Shown here in pieces: positions 46,855 through 57,629 of a stretch of DNA of 64,000 bases. The notes below the pieces were generated by a model. The model saw nothing but the letters and a program-made list of their open reading frames with translations, was not told the origin of the DNA and did no database searches. Source of the stretch: Leuctra nigra (lineage: Eukaryota; Arthropoda; Insecta; Plecoptera; Leuctridae); assembly GCA_934045905.1 (NCBI GenBank), contig OW203763.1, positions 41,012,724-41,076,723 on the forward strand, read 5' to 3'. Made by a program: the position numbers and the translations under genes. Position 1 is the stretch's first letter. Each line of letters begins with the position of its first letter.

Positions 46855-47095
46855 GCTCTACCAACAGAGCTAAAGAGCTTGTACGAACACCAGAACTGAG
46901 CTATTCGAAGAATACTCGCCAAGGAGATCTTATGTTCGAATCCCGGGGTGACATTTTTTTTACTAACTTAATTTTAGTTTTTTTCCGTGGTTTCCTTCAG
47001 CTGAGAGGCAAATGATGAAATGGTCCACTACTAATAAACCGCATCGCCTCCTTCACACCATCTATCTTGACTCATTCATCGTCACTGGCCTAGTG
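46855..47095 (+). mobile_element. tRNA-derived SINE, family S1, copy B (altered head)
   Basis: Head with TTCGAATCCCGGGGTGACA (box B) and, on the opposite strand at 46855-46875, TTAGCTCTGTTGGTAGAGCA, a tRNA box A. The body CGTGGTTTCCTTCAGCTGAG and CCACTACTAATAAACCGC matches family S1. Confidence 0.55.
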
Positions 47096-47137
47096 CGAAC
47101 AGTGTGGAGTATGTTTGATGTGTGTGTAACGCGTTGA

Positions 47138-47424
47138 CGGAACAGGTTGGGTGAGTGGTGGTAACGCTCTGAACTTGTATTCCGGAGGCCCGGGTTCCGA
47201 TTTCCGCGGCCGTCCTTCCTGACTGGGTTTTTTTCGTGGTTTTACCTCAGTCGACAGGCAAATGCTGGGAAGGTACCCTACTAATAGGCCACGACCGCAT
47301 CCTTCCCAGCTTCCATCCTTCCCTACTCTTCACCATCATCTCCCAATCATCATCATGATCATTCATCCGTCGCCATTAGCCTCGCTGCAGAACAGTGCGA
47401 CGTCAAGCCCCAGACAATAATAAA
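47138..47424 (+). mobile_element. tRNA-derived SINE, family S1, copy C, 13-bp TSD
   Basis: Flanked by TGTAACGCGTTGA at 47125-47137 and 47425-47437, an exact 13-bp duplication typical of LINE-mobilised SINEs. Box A near GGTGAGTGGTGGTAACGC, box B GGGTTCCGATTTCC, body CCGTCCTTCCTGACTGGG and CAGGCAAATGCTGGGAAGG, tail CAATAATAAA. Best-preserved copy. Confidence 0.88.
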
Positions 47425-47766
47425 TGTAACGCGTTGAAGCGAGCTAATTGCATGAGAATTAGCATAATATGCGTGCGGAAGCTCTACTGCTAAATAGACC
47501 TTGGAAACGGTTATGAAGACAATTTAATCAAATGCGTCAAAGGAGCAATGATAATCACTTTGGAATAAATTGAATATATTTAAAAAAATATTTAAAACAT
47601 GCATAAAATGTCCGTAAGATCAGACATATCTGTGTGAAAATTGTCATAAACTCCTAAAATGTTGGTCCCAAAGACCATGAAAAATTTGAAGTTGATCGGT
47701 AAAACGGTTCCATTTTCACTTTTTAACCAATCACAGGATCTTGTTCAAAATCTATACATGTCTGTG

Positions 47767-48180
47767 CAGGCGCGTAGGAACTTCTTTCATCATGGGGGGG
47801 GGGGGGGGGGGGGGGATGGCGACACACGGAAGGAGGGGTCTTGGGGGCGAAGCCCCCCAGTTTTAGCCCACAGGGCGTTTTTAGTATTGAAACCAGTTAA
47901 AAGTGATTCTGGGGCTTTAAAATGCACAAACTGAAGCAAAAAAACCCTTCAATTGTTGCCCCGCAGGGCATTTTTTAGAATCTAAACATTTAAAATCGAT
48001 TCTGGGATGATAAACTGCTCAAATTGCATATTTTTGCCCCGCAGGACGTATTTTTAGAATTTCAATAATTTTTAAGTGATTCTTGGACACTAAACTTAAT
48101 TTAGTATGGTGAATGGGGGGTCAGCCTGCTCGAGTGGGGGGGGGGGATCCCCCCACCCCTACCCCCTTCCTACGCGCCTG
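47767..48180. mobile_element. hAT MITE family G1, copy 2 (poly-G, CAGGCGCGTAGGAA ends)
   Basis: TIR CAGGCGCGTAGGAA at both ends. TSD TGTCTGTG/TGTCTGGG (one change). The interior has three tandem blocks of about 75 bp starting GCCCCGCAGG. G runs at 47796 and 48138. The frame at 47659-47934 across its left end is not a gene. Confidence 0.82.
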
Positions 48181-48383
48181 TGTCTGGGACCACTCATGAT
48201 ATTAGTGTGTCACTAGAGAGATTGGCTCGCTTAATTATGTTCTAATTACGTATGTCGTACAGATCATGTTAAAAGAACGCTAATCGTGTGTAGCTTTCAG
48301 GATTATTATTCCACGACCCTGGAGACACGATGTAAATGTCATTTCATTTCAGTCTTATCAATAGAAACACGTTTATGACACGC

Positions 48384-48455
48384 GACCGGATAGCTCAGAT
48401 GGTAGAGCTCGCGCCCGGCAAGTGAGAGGTCCCGGGTTCGAGCCTTCCTATCATC
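48384..48455 (+). pseudogene. tRNA-like sequence (SINE head or tRNA pseudogene)
   Basis: GATAGCTCAGATGGTAGAGC is a good box A/D arm and GGTCCCGGGTTCGAGCC a good box B, but the anticodon loop is too long (GCCCGGCAA) and the acceptor strands do not pair. Not a functional tRNA. Confidence 0.55.
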
Positions 48456-48647
48456 GTGACTCCATGGAGGTTTTCCACAGAAACCTACGTTCTAAATGAT
48501 AAGAAAGTATAAAATATAATGTATACCAAGATAGTATGAATTGAAAAATGGAAGAAAATAAAATAATGTTTTCAGTCTGCGAAAAGGAACCTAAGAGTGC
48601 AGAAGTAAAATAACACATGTGTTCTTACTGCGAAGTGTAATATTTGT

Positions 48648-48718
48648 ATGCATAGACAAATACTACAATTTGATTTTCAATTGTAATATTTGTCTAATAG
48701 ACAAATATTACAATTTGA
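48648..48718. repeat. Two adjacent hairpins
   Basis: AATTGTAATATTTGTCT, AAT, then its reverse complement forms a perfect 17-bp stem near 48680-48717. A related, less perfect hairpin (GTAATATTTGT/ACAAATACTAC) lies directly before it. Confidence 0.6.
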
Positions 48719-49161
48719 AGTTACAACTCTAAAATACACAGTTTTTACAATAATTCTATCAGTGATACCACATGACCAATATAAAATACGGTATTGACCA
48801 AACTACTCCACCCAAAGTTGTAAGGGTGTTTTCAAATGTCCTCATTATTGATGTGATCCTCTTTCACCCAAAATGGTTCGTTTCGAATTATTTTCGCCGG
48901 AATACTTGTTACTGTTTAAGTGGGAATGCTGCAATTCCCGATACTTGCAAGTGATCTCATATCACATTCTCTTCGTTATGAATAGCCGAAAGACATCATA
49001 TTATGTCGAGTCGGCCAACCGATGAAAAATCCAGAATGTACAGATTTTTTTTTTAGAATGATTGCAATAAAAATACATTCAATAGTTGAAACTGCACGAT
49101 GATGTTGAATTAACCTATTCGTAAGAAAGAATCAGACCAACTTGCAAGTCTGTCGAATGAG

Positions 49162-49601
49162 AATAGGGAAGTTTCCTGTAACTTAGATTTCATAATAATA
49201 GTTATTTTATTATAGTTGAGATGTTGCTGAACACAGATATAGTATTATTTTTGTTGTGCGACGAATAGTTTTCGAGAAATTTCGTTACAAAGTTTGATAA
49301 ATTTCTTCTAAATGTAAAACCATGGTTAAACAGAATAAATTGACATGACATCACATTCCTTCAGTTGCCATGGTAACAAAGTGTATCACCATGGTAACAC
49401 ATTGTTGTAGACTTGGAAATGACATCACTATCCCGTTTCTAGTAACATGCCGTTTTTCCCGCCAAAATATTTCGTGCCATTTCAAATTGATTTTTATGAA
49501 TGAAAATTGTACATTTCTCGAGGGTTATGTGTGTTCATCATTATAACTTATGATGATATTTACAAATTTCCTGCAATAAAATTTCACGAAACTTCCCTAT
49601 T
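49162..49601. mobile_element. MITE family M2, copy 2
   Basis: AATAGGGAAGTTTC...GAAACTTCCCTATT ends; interior as in 30132-30558. Confidence 0.8.
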
Positions 49602-49812
49602 GTGGAACTTATTCCCATTTAAACAAGAATATGGGCGAAAAGTTGTGAGTTGATGAAGGTCACGTGAGTTGAATCACTTTTATACCTTATTTGATTTTAA
49701 TGTTCGTGTACTTACATACTGACTAAATAGAGCAATTACATTAGACATTTTGTTAAAAATGTAAGATATGTATCTGAAAAGTGTAGCAGATGACAGCTTG
49801 AAATCTTGAAGT

Positions 49813-50040
49813 AGAAGGACGGTGCAAGTTGGGGCAAGTTGTACTCTGAAGGACCCAGGTTCGATTCCACGGTCGTTTTTTCTGCTAACTGAGGTAATTT
49901 CGTTATTTCCCTCAGTCGAAAGGCAATTGGTTGTAAACTGTCTCCTCTAATAGGTCACGACCACTTCCTTCCCAACATTCATCATCATTCAGCCATCGTA
50001 TTCAGCCAAGTTCAGAACATTGACCTCTCAAATCAGAAGT
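49813..50040 (+). mobile_element. tRNA-derived SINE, family S1, copy D
   Basis: Box B GGTTCGATTCC, then CCACGGTCGTTTTTTCTGC, CCCTCAGTCGAAAGGCAAT, CTCCTCTAATAGGTCACGAC and a (CAT)n-like tail. More diverged than copy C. Confidence 0.7.
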
Positions 50041-50173
50041 AATCAGTTGTACTAGACATCCATTACCCATAGGTCGAAATACTTAGCCTCTGATCCGATG
50101 ACTAACTTCTTGGAAAGTGAAGCAGGCAGCTATGACCATAAAGGACCACGGGGAGGGGCGAACAGAAGTCTGA

Positions 50174-50816
50174 TTTACACGGTACAATCTCTTGAACAAC
50201 TTCTATGTCACATTCCCATTTTTCATACAATTTTGTATTTACACAAAGAAACTTTTTATCACTGAACTTGTGCTCAACTTTTATATTAAGAAGGTGGCGC
50301 GATGGTTTCTCGTTCTTGTCTACAAAGTTTTGAAAGCTTCAATATTCGTTAGTTAGTTATTGTACCATCCTCAATAATATCGAAAAATTAGATGGGTATA
50401 CCTGAACTGAATTCAGAAACATTCACAGTTCAAGTTTCACATTTTCCTATATTTTAACATGGGAAGTGGTAAAGAAACGTCAGTTTAATTTTTTCCCCTC
50501 AATTTAAACTTTGTTCACACGTTGAGAATTTAGTCAAGAAAATGTAACCATGAAGCTGAACCAAACCCTTCTTACCTCTATGGCTGAACTAATTAAAAAA
50601 TATGCATCATATAATTAGTACTACTTTTCTGATATTCCCATAAGAGCAATACAAATATATTGTTCAAATATAAAACATTGACTGCCAAAGTTAAGTTTAT
50701 TTTCATGAAGAACTTCACTAAAATTATTTCCCCAAAACTACGCAAATTTCAACATTTGAACCTAATTTATCAAGAAATGTGACACAGAAGTTGAACAAGA
50801 AGTTGCTCCGTGTAAA
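50174..50816. mobile_element. 643-bp TIR element upstream of the MYND gene
   Basis: TTTACACGG...CCGTGTAAA ends, with about 40 bp of terminal pairing (CAACTTCT.TGTCACATT on the left, AATGTGACA.AGAAGTTG on the right). No transposase. It lies within about 230 bp of the splice acceptor of the MYND gene. Confidence 0.7.
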
Positions 50817-51021
50817 GAGTTTCTTTACCTAGGCTGGGGGTTGCAAATGCAAACCTATTAAAAATGATGCTAATGTCGATAATATGGAATTTTGACTCTG
50901 GCTGAATTAGCTAGATTTCTTTTTTGGATGGTTCACGTATTCGTTATATTTTGAAACATTCAAGTTTATTGCTTAAATATTCATTTTAACTTTTAAAAAT
51001 ATATAAATAAATTTTGATTTC

Positions 51022-51031
51022 CTGTTTCTAG
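51022..51031 (+). promoter_or_regulatory. 3' splice site before the MYND gene ATG
   Basis: A pyrimidine-rich stretch ending TTTCTAG at 51031 gives an exon starting 51032, with the ATG 17 nt further on. It indicates a spliced 5' leader whose first exon I could not place. Confidence 0.7.
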
Positions 51032-51048
51032 GTGAAAGTCCGTGCAGG

Positions 51049-52629
51049 ATGGGAAAGAAGCAGTCCGCCAAGGTGTCAAAGCCGGTGCCGATGGAGGCTG
51101 CTGGTCCAGCATCTGTGCAATCTCCTCAACAGTCCAGCAAGAGCATCCAAGCGCAGGCCATGGACGCTATGATGGAAACACTTCTCAGCAAGAAACTACA
51201 GATTCAGGTCAAAGAAAAACAGAAGGAACAAAACCAAACAATTTCGTCCTCACCAACAATATTTAACAGTGAGAAATTAGATCACGAGAAATACATCAAT
51301 GATGGGGACGAAGAAATTGAATATATTGTTCAACAGCGTGAAATATTTCAACCATATGCTTGTCAGGTTTGTAAAGCAGTATCATGTGAGGATAAGTCGC
51401 TTTTGAAAAGATGTAATGGTTGTAAAATGATGTTTTATTGTTCGAAAGAGCATCAGAAAGATCACTGGTTTAAACATAAAGACCTCTGTAAATTAATTAG
51501 TAGAATTTGTAAACAAGAAGAAATCGGACATTTATATGAAAAATCTGAAGGCATGTGTTTGAGTGAATATCGTAAAATTTGTATTGCACGTATGAACCAA
51601 GCTATACAGGGTTTAGGACGGCAGATGGAATTGTGGGAGCGTGAAATGTTTTATCACGTACCAGCATGTCAAACTTGTTATCTGACAGATAAAGACAAGT
51701 TGAAGTTTTGTGAAAAGTGTTTGCATGTAAACTATTGCAAAGCAGAACATTGCCGAGTCGACCATGTCAAGTGGTGTGATTCACTAAGTTTACACCGGGA
51801 TTTGATTTTCCATCAAGCAAAGCATGGTATGATTCAACCCACATTACCCAACAAAATCTTCACGCAACCTATTCGTCTAGCAGATTCGATGCAGAAGTTT
51901 CTGTTGGAAGGTTTTGGTCCAAGTGTGTGCATGCAATGGAATCGCCTTACACATTCAGTGATGACGGATGTGGCCACATGTCCGTTGACGATAATCTATG
52001 CGTTGCAGCAGTGTCATCTAAATCCTCATTTCACAGAGAGAAATCAGCTGACAATACACATGGTGGGTGCAGAGTTACACTTCGAAGCAGATACCATCAG
52101 AAAGTACGAACTGCTTCTTCTGCATTTACTTCCAAATCTAACCACATTACGCATCATATTTGTGGGACCTGAACTCAGAAACAGACCTGATGAAATGATA
52201 AACTATGACAAGTGTTGTAATCAATGTAGAAAAGGAGGTAGAGAAGTTATTTTTGAGTTTTACCCGAGTTGCTTTTACCATGATTATGTAAATACCTCTG
52301 GATATATTAAACCTGATATTATTTGTGCTTTCAATGCTGGTCTCTATCGCAGTACTGGGTTTGCCGGCAATGATACTTGGCCCGCTAGCATCAAAGTGAT
52401 GCTGAGAGATACTAACATCCCTGTGCTCGTGACTGCTTATACCTCGCATGAACTGCCGCAAGACGTAGCTCGCATGCAAGAGTGCAATCCCGCCAAGTTG
52501 CTCATGATACTAGAACCATCGGAGAATCCATTTGCCAGTCGTAAGCCAAGCTTGAATTTCATTAATGAGGAGGAAACACCGGTCATATTCAAGAACTTTT
52601 ACATAGCCATTGTGCAAGGTAGTGAGTAA
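51049..52629 (+). CDS. Double MYND zinc-finger protein, MSS51-like
   Basis: A 526-codon frame without introns. ATG 51049 follows a clear 3' splice site (TTTCTAG ending 51031), so at least one 5' UTR exon lies upstream, not located. Finger 1 uses C105, C108, C122, C125, C131, H135/H139, H143 and C147. Finger 2 uses C207, C210, C221, C224, C230, H234, H239 and C243. Residues 300-520 contain HMVGAELHFEAD, LLHLLPNLTTLRIIFVGPEL and a WPASIKVMLRDTNIPVLVTAYT stretch, as in the C-terminal domain of MSS51/ZMYND17-type proteins. Those are linked to mitochondrial function in muscle and to COX1 expression in yeast. The first 90 residues are low complexity, rich in K and Q, with no obvious targeting peptide. 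MYND fingers usually mediate protein contacts. The family is confident; the localisation is not visible. Confidence 0.88.
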   Translation: MGKKQSAKVSKPVPMEAAGPASVQSPQQSSKSIQAQAMDAMMETLLSKKLQIQVKEKQKEQNQTISSSPTIFNSEKLDHEKYINDGDEEIEYIVQQREIFQPYACQVCKAVSCEDKSLLKRCNGCKMMFYCSKEHQKDHWFKHKDLCKLISRICKQEEIGHLYEKSEGMCLSEYRKICIARMNQAIQGLGRQMELWEREMFYHVPACQTCYLTDKDKLKFCEKCLHVNYCKAEHCRVDHVKWCDSLSLHRDLIFHQAKHGMIQPTLPNKIFTQPIRLADSMQKFLLEGFGPSVCMQWNRLTHSVMTDVATCPLTIIYALQQCHLNPHFTERNQLTIHMVGAELHFEADTIRKYELLLLHLLPNLTTLRIIFVGPELRNRPDEMINYDKCCNQCRKGGREVIFEFYPSCFYHDYVNTSGYIKPDIICAFNAGLYRSTGFAGNDTWPASIKVMLRDTNIPVLVTAYTSHELPQDVARMQECNPAKLLMILEPSENPFASRKPSLNFINEEETPVIFKNFYIAIVQGSE

Positions 52630-52751
52630 CTTTATTGAAAAATATTTAGTAGTAGGCTAAGTACATAAAATTATGGGACAACAAACACGAATAATACTAA
52701 TGTGTACTTAATGCTAATTACAGCCCATATTGAAAATAGCGAATAATTTAC

Positions 52752-52757
52752 AATAAA
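52752..52757 (+). terminator. Polyadenylation signal of the MYND gene
   Basis: AATAAA about 123 nt after the stop codon, in AT-rich sequence. It is the nearest canonical signal. Confidence 0.45.
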
Positions 52758-52869
52758 TGTAATTGAAATGAAAGCCGAAATGTAACTAGGTATATTGGTA
52801 ACAGTTAACAATTGCCCAATATATCCCATTGAGAACGATTTACTTAAAAACACGGTCAGTTTGTCTATC

Positions 52870-54120
52870 CATTGGAAACAATTTATTTATTTGCACACAA
52901 ATTTTATTATGACCAAACATTTCAAACAATGATTGCTGCTTTGAATATCTCCAAGCTAGAAATAGGATGATAATAACAATACAATTTGATTTTAGGAGAG
53001 CAGGTTAAATCCAATACATAAATTTAACAAGAATCCAAAACATATTTTTTCTCTAATTCCATCTCATTCTCCCAACTACCTTTACATAAGTACAGAGTGA
53101 ACCTACAAGTTAGAACTAAAAGCGCAGTTTCCCAAGTGAAAACAAATTTTAATGACAATACCGAAACACTACTAATTATGCAAGTAGCAATGCCCTCAGT
53201 CAGGGATGAAGATGAACCTAGATACTCCCAGCTGAAGGCTATGTCATGCGCCTTCAATGACAAAATGAAAAATACAGACAATTTACGTATCTCCAGGGAA
53301 CGATTAATTTAAACCACGACTTAAAGAGTTAAGCATTGTCGTGATGATAAAAACGGAATTGGGCAGAACTACAGCCCACAAATCAAAAGCGCACTACTGA
53401 AGTACGGTCTACGTATTTCATTTAAGGCAAAGTTTGTTTAAGGCATTAATTTGTGAATTACTTATTTCCCATCAATCCTAGCCCATCCCATAAGAGATTT
53501 AAGGCGAGGTATCATAGTGTCCTGTAAGAACTGGAAAGTCCGCAATCCACTCTCGCTATCGTGAGACAGCGAGCATTAACCTCAGCAGGATGACTTGTCC
53601 ATGGCAGTACCAGAAGCCTTGGTCACTCTCATCGTGGTGAAGGCCTGCAAGAATCAAGCACCGACGTTAATGGCATATTCTTACCAACGAAAACATTATG
53701 GAAGTAAATAGGTACGTATATCAGCAAAAAGATATTTAAGTCCCTCTACAATTGTAGCCTACTCCTGGGGAATTGTTCTAAATTTCCTTGTCGTCTCTTA
53801 TCAATTGAACCATGTTAAATAGATAGCAGTAAGACCATACAAAGTAAAAAGAGACGAAGACAAAATTTAGAATAGTTGAGTACAAGAATTCTAACTTACT
53901 GCCTATAAGAAGGATTATCAACTGATCAGTATCACCTTAGTTATTTAGTCTAAGGTATCACCCATTATCTCCAGCACTTACATGAAAATCACTCATATTT
54001 AATTTCTTTTAATTAGTAGTTTTTTAAAATTAAATAAGAATTTTAAGAACTTTTAAGGGCGGAAGTCCATTTTTTCGATTTTGCGTGGCACACTTTTGAA
54101 ATGATGTAATCAACATCTAA
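52870..54120. other. Sequence between the MYND gene and a MITE cluster
   Basis: Holds the candidate minus-strand terminal exon at 53582-53644 and a minus-strand AATAAA near 52883. Nothing else recognised. Confidence 0.4.
53582..53644 (-). CDS. Possible terminal coding exon of an unidentified minus-strand gene
   Basis: A consensus acceptor (GATTCTTGCAG) is followed by 63 nt reading AFTTMRVTKASGTAMDKSSC and TGA in one phase, with GC content above its surroundings. Another phase stays open longer (ending RLMLAVSR). A minus-strand AATAAA near 52883 could serve as its poly(A) signal, which would make it convergent with the MYND gene. No upstream exons were recognised and the protein is unknown to me. 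It may be spurious. Confidence 0.3.
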   Translation of the reverse strand, partial: AFTTMRVTKASGTAMDKSSC

Positions 54121-54124
54121 AGTA

Positions 54125-54330
54125 GGCAGCAGGCGATCTGTGGATTGGATTTTATTTTAAAACCGTTATTTTATGAACACCTGAGTTAGCTCAACTTGGA
54201 GTCCAAAACTATTTCCATTGTTAGAATTATCTCTATTATTAGTTCCAGATTCCAGGTTGAGAGAACTAAGGAAATCATAAAATAAGGGGTTTAAAAGTGA
54301 AATTAATCCACAGATTGCCTGCTGCTTACT
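54125..54330. mobile_element. MITE with GCAGCAGGC ends
   Basis: GCAGCAGGCGATCTGTGGATT-type left end (54129) and the mirror AATCCACAGATTGCCTGCTGC at the right. Directly adjacent to MITE M1 copy 3. Confidence 0.7.
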
Positions 54331-54337
54331 ATATGTA

Positions 54338-54548
54338 CACTTGGCCAAACAAAACTTGAACGTTCAATAAATCTGATAGGCTGATAAATGTAAGATCGCA
54401 CCATCAGAAGTCAGTCTAAGCGATCTCATTGTCTCTCTCTAGTAGGTGACCTCACAGATCAATGATAATAACAAGCTTTGATTGGTTATGGGACATGACC
54501 AGCAGTCATTCAAATTTGGTCAACGTTCAAGTTTTGTTTGGCCGAGTG
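54338..54548. mobile_element. MITE family M1, copy 3 (best preserved)
   Basis: TIR CACTTGGCCAAACAAAAC followed by TTGAACGTTC, with its mirror at the right end, flanked by TA. Interior as in 3011-3217. Confidence 0.85.
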
Positions 54549-54973
54549 TACATACCTATTGCCATTTGGAATATGTCAACAAATACGTTCATAATGAAGT
54601 ATTCCCTACAGAATGACTCATTTCACCATTACAAACATGATTGTTGGAAAGCAAAATTACTGATTTTTGAGCTCACCTCAAGAATCACTGAAATTTACTT
54701 TCGCCCTTCTACTTCTGAAGTACAGAATTAATTATATTTCCCATCTTAGATTTTTCACAGGAAAAGTTGAAGTGACTTGTGCTGACATTTCACGCCCCAA
54801 AACACATCGGAATTCCTCCAGATTGTTGTTAAATACATAGCTGCATGCAATTATCCTGTTCAAGGTTCCACATTATATGACTCTACCTACTCATTAATTT
54901 TCATAACTCATATGGATAATGAAAAACATTTAACATGTATTACACATAATCTAACTACTAAAGACTATGTGAA

Positions 54974-55157
54974 GTATGTACTCAAATATTAGCCGCCCCT
55001 GAATATAAGCCTCTCGCCGCGCCCGCAGTTTTTAAGTCTGTTTTTTAAAAAAACTTGATATATAGTTGTAAGCCGTAAGCGAATATAAGCCGCCCTAAGG
55101 TGTCAACAAAGTAAAACTTTGAATATACCCACAGCTTATATTTGAGTAAATACGGTA
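54974..55157. mobile_element. MITE with ACTCAAATATAAGC ends
   Basis: TATGTACTCAAATATTAGCC on the left and GCTTATATTTGAGTAAATAC, then GGTA, on the right. Subterminal AATATAAGCC repeats. The same terminal style (TAC..TATT.ACTC..TATAAG) is seen at 62764-63453. Confidence 0.7.
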
Positions 55158-55159
55158 GT

Positions 55160-55920
55160 TGACTCTGATACATAATAACTAATAAGCAATCTCATCAATT
55201 ATCACTGGTTGGCATCAGGGACAAATTGCATTGCGACAATTAATTTTCCACTCAATAAAACCAAACTGTGAGTCCCTGAATCCAGTTTCTCCAGTTGCTA
55301 GAGGCCCTGTGATCGCACTGATAATTTAGCACCAAACTGAAGGCACCTCAAACTCTTCCACGATGAAAGTTCTCCCTATCAGTCGGAATCAAGCCGTGAA
55401 GCAAACGGGTGGCATAAATCAGTCGGCAAAGTAAGACAAGTCAACGAGATGGAACATCAGAAATAGTCTTTTGGCTAAGAAATGCAATGCAGAGGAAATA
55501 ACTCAAATATCCTCATCTTAGGTTCCAGTGGCAGTTTGCCAATCAATCTACCAAAAGCCCACATTTAAAAAATATATGCCTACACACTTATAAATGACTT
55601 TTTGACACATTTGATGGAAATAGTATTTTGGCTTAGTCTATAGCTTCATTCAAGAGGAAGCTTTGGACTAACGAGCAATGGGATTAAGGTGATTCACAAT
55701 TCTTATTTAAGTTCCAAGGTCACTTCAAATTGTTTATAATTAATTACACTGCATTTCTACAGATCTAAGCCTATCTAAAGATATAGATATACCTAATTAT
55801 AAATTTGAAGAGATGCCAAGTCATACAATTAAGAAATATTCATGAGAAAGTCTGAGACATGATATTTGAAATCTAACAAATTGGACAAACAAATTGGAAT
55901 CTTCAATGTAGGATCAACAA
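55160..55920. other. Unannotated stretch
   Basis: No coding frame or repeat structure was recognised. Confidence 0.45.
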
Positions 55921-55925
55921 ATTTG

Positions 55926-56047
55926 GTGTACAAGCGTGGAATAAAGTAGCTGTGCTGGTTGTCTCTCTCTGCTCCATATAAAACCATGTTTATGTTATGA
56001 GTCAGAGAGAGGCAGAATAACAGGGTCTTTATTCCACCCCTGTACAC
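55926..56047. mobile_element. 122-bp palindromic MITE
   Basis: GTGTACAAGCGTGGAATAAAG pairs with CTTTATTCCACCCCTGTACAC, and the inner GTCTCTCTCTGC with its mirror. Confidence 0.65.
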
Positions 56048-56049
56048 AG

Positions 56050-57235
56050 TACACAGATTTTCGCTCTACATATTTCGGCAAATACTGTGCTCAGTGAACA
56101 ATCAATTTTCTTTTCATCTTTTGTAATTGTCAATGACTTGAGGATATTACAGCAGCTCGGCGGCGAGAGTTAGCTCGCGTCTGAGCGTGAAACCAATGTT
56201 ATAAATTGCTCGTTCAAGAAAATTTTTCCTCATAACAAAGCTCAAATGGGTTCAAATAACGCCAAACATATTAAGGAAGACAGTGAACCTTCTAAATTGC
56301 AGATATTAATTTCCGTTTAAAAGTTACGAATTAAATTTGAAAAAGTTTAGACTCAGTTTTCTGGCAATACTATTCAACATATGTAGCGAGATGCTTTCAC
56401 AAGCAGGATGAAGATCGTACAACTACCGAAAAAGTTACAAGAGAAAATTAATTTAAAAAAATCATCTGAAATACAGCAAGCGTTTTAGTGAAAAGTCGTA
56501 TTTTTGACGGAAAATTCACAGACTGATATCGGCGCTCTGAATCGGTAATGCGGTCAGATAGTGAAGTTTGAAAACCTGTATTAGCCCGGGGCATGGAGAC
56601 AAGTATTGCTCGATATCTACTCCGCAATCAAAACAAATCACAATCACCCACAAATGCGGTAGTAAAGCATTCATTAGGACCTTGTGTCGAGAGGTGGATT
56701 CCCAGGATACTGTCTATTTATTTTACTTTTTATTAAAATAAAATCATTATAATAATTATTTTAAATAATTCATAAAATATCTTATTTGATAGTAATCAAC
56801 AAAGTTTCTAACGTCAGCCAGTTAAATTTTGTTGAAAATTTATTTGAACTGTTTTAAACTTTATTCTAACAGTTCAAATTTAATTTAATTTAATGTAGGT
56901 ACCTATGTGTTTGTATAAATGTTATGAATTTTATGTATGAATTTTTTTCTTTCAAATTTTATTGTCAGTCAGGTTTCTTTTTGGCGTTTTCCACTGGCCG
57001 CAATATGTTTGCACTGGAATTACGTCACCATACAATATTCAATACAGATTTCAAACTGAGTGCAGAACTAGCGGAAAACGCCATTAGCAAAATCATTTTT
57101 TTAATGAACTTCCTTAGATTTATTGAACCTTATTATGGTTTTTGGAATCTATGTAAAATGTATTTATATTTTTTTAAGAGCGCTCATAAATTACTTTGAT
57201 TTTTTCCCCTGAAGATGTGTCTTCGCGTCTTTCAT
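56050..57235. other. Unannotated stretch
   Basis: GC-richer patch near 56155-56200 and 56530-56640; otherwise AT-rich with short frames only. Confidence 0.4.
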
Positions 57236-57239
57236 TATA

Positions 57240-57500
57240 ATCCGTAGAATTTTCAAATTCAATTCAATTCAATTCGATTTTTTTATTTGTTCAGATTGGT
57301 CACATATATGTGAATTAGACAATGTCAATAATAAATTAGGTACATAACTCAATTTACAATTTGAGTTGGTATATTAAATAGAATTCTGCAAGAATTTGTC
57401 AATGGAATAAAAACAGTTAGTTTTTAAAAAATCTTTCAAACTAGCTTTAAAAATTTACAGACGTTCATAATCCAGCTTGGACTTGAGCACTGCACTCAAT
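57240..57500 (-). pseudogene. LINE 3' end: last ORF2 codons and (ATTGA)n tail
   Basis: Minus strand reads KASLKDFLKTNCFYSIDKFL then QNSI and stop, the usual C-terminus of CR1/Jockey ORF2, followed by a 3' UTR and AATAAAAAAATCGAATTGAA-type tail repeats at 57255-57280. Confidence 0.55.
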
Positions 57501-57629
57501 TTCTTATAAAATTAACACCCACCTGTTTTGGGCACTTATTGATATTAATAGATTTGTAAAATGTAAATGTAATTGTAAATGTAAGTATACATTTGTATAC
57601 ATTCAAATGTATGTAGTAAGTACATTTGA

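Noticed and set aside
47659..47934. 91-codon ORF with a glycine run
   Set aside because: It crosses the left end of a MITE and includes the poly-G tract.
48384..48455. tRNA gene on plus strand
   Set aside because: Anticodon loop of nine and no acceptor pairing.
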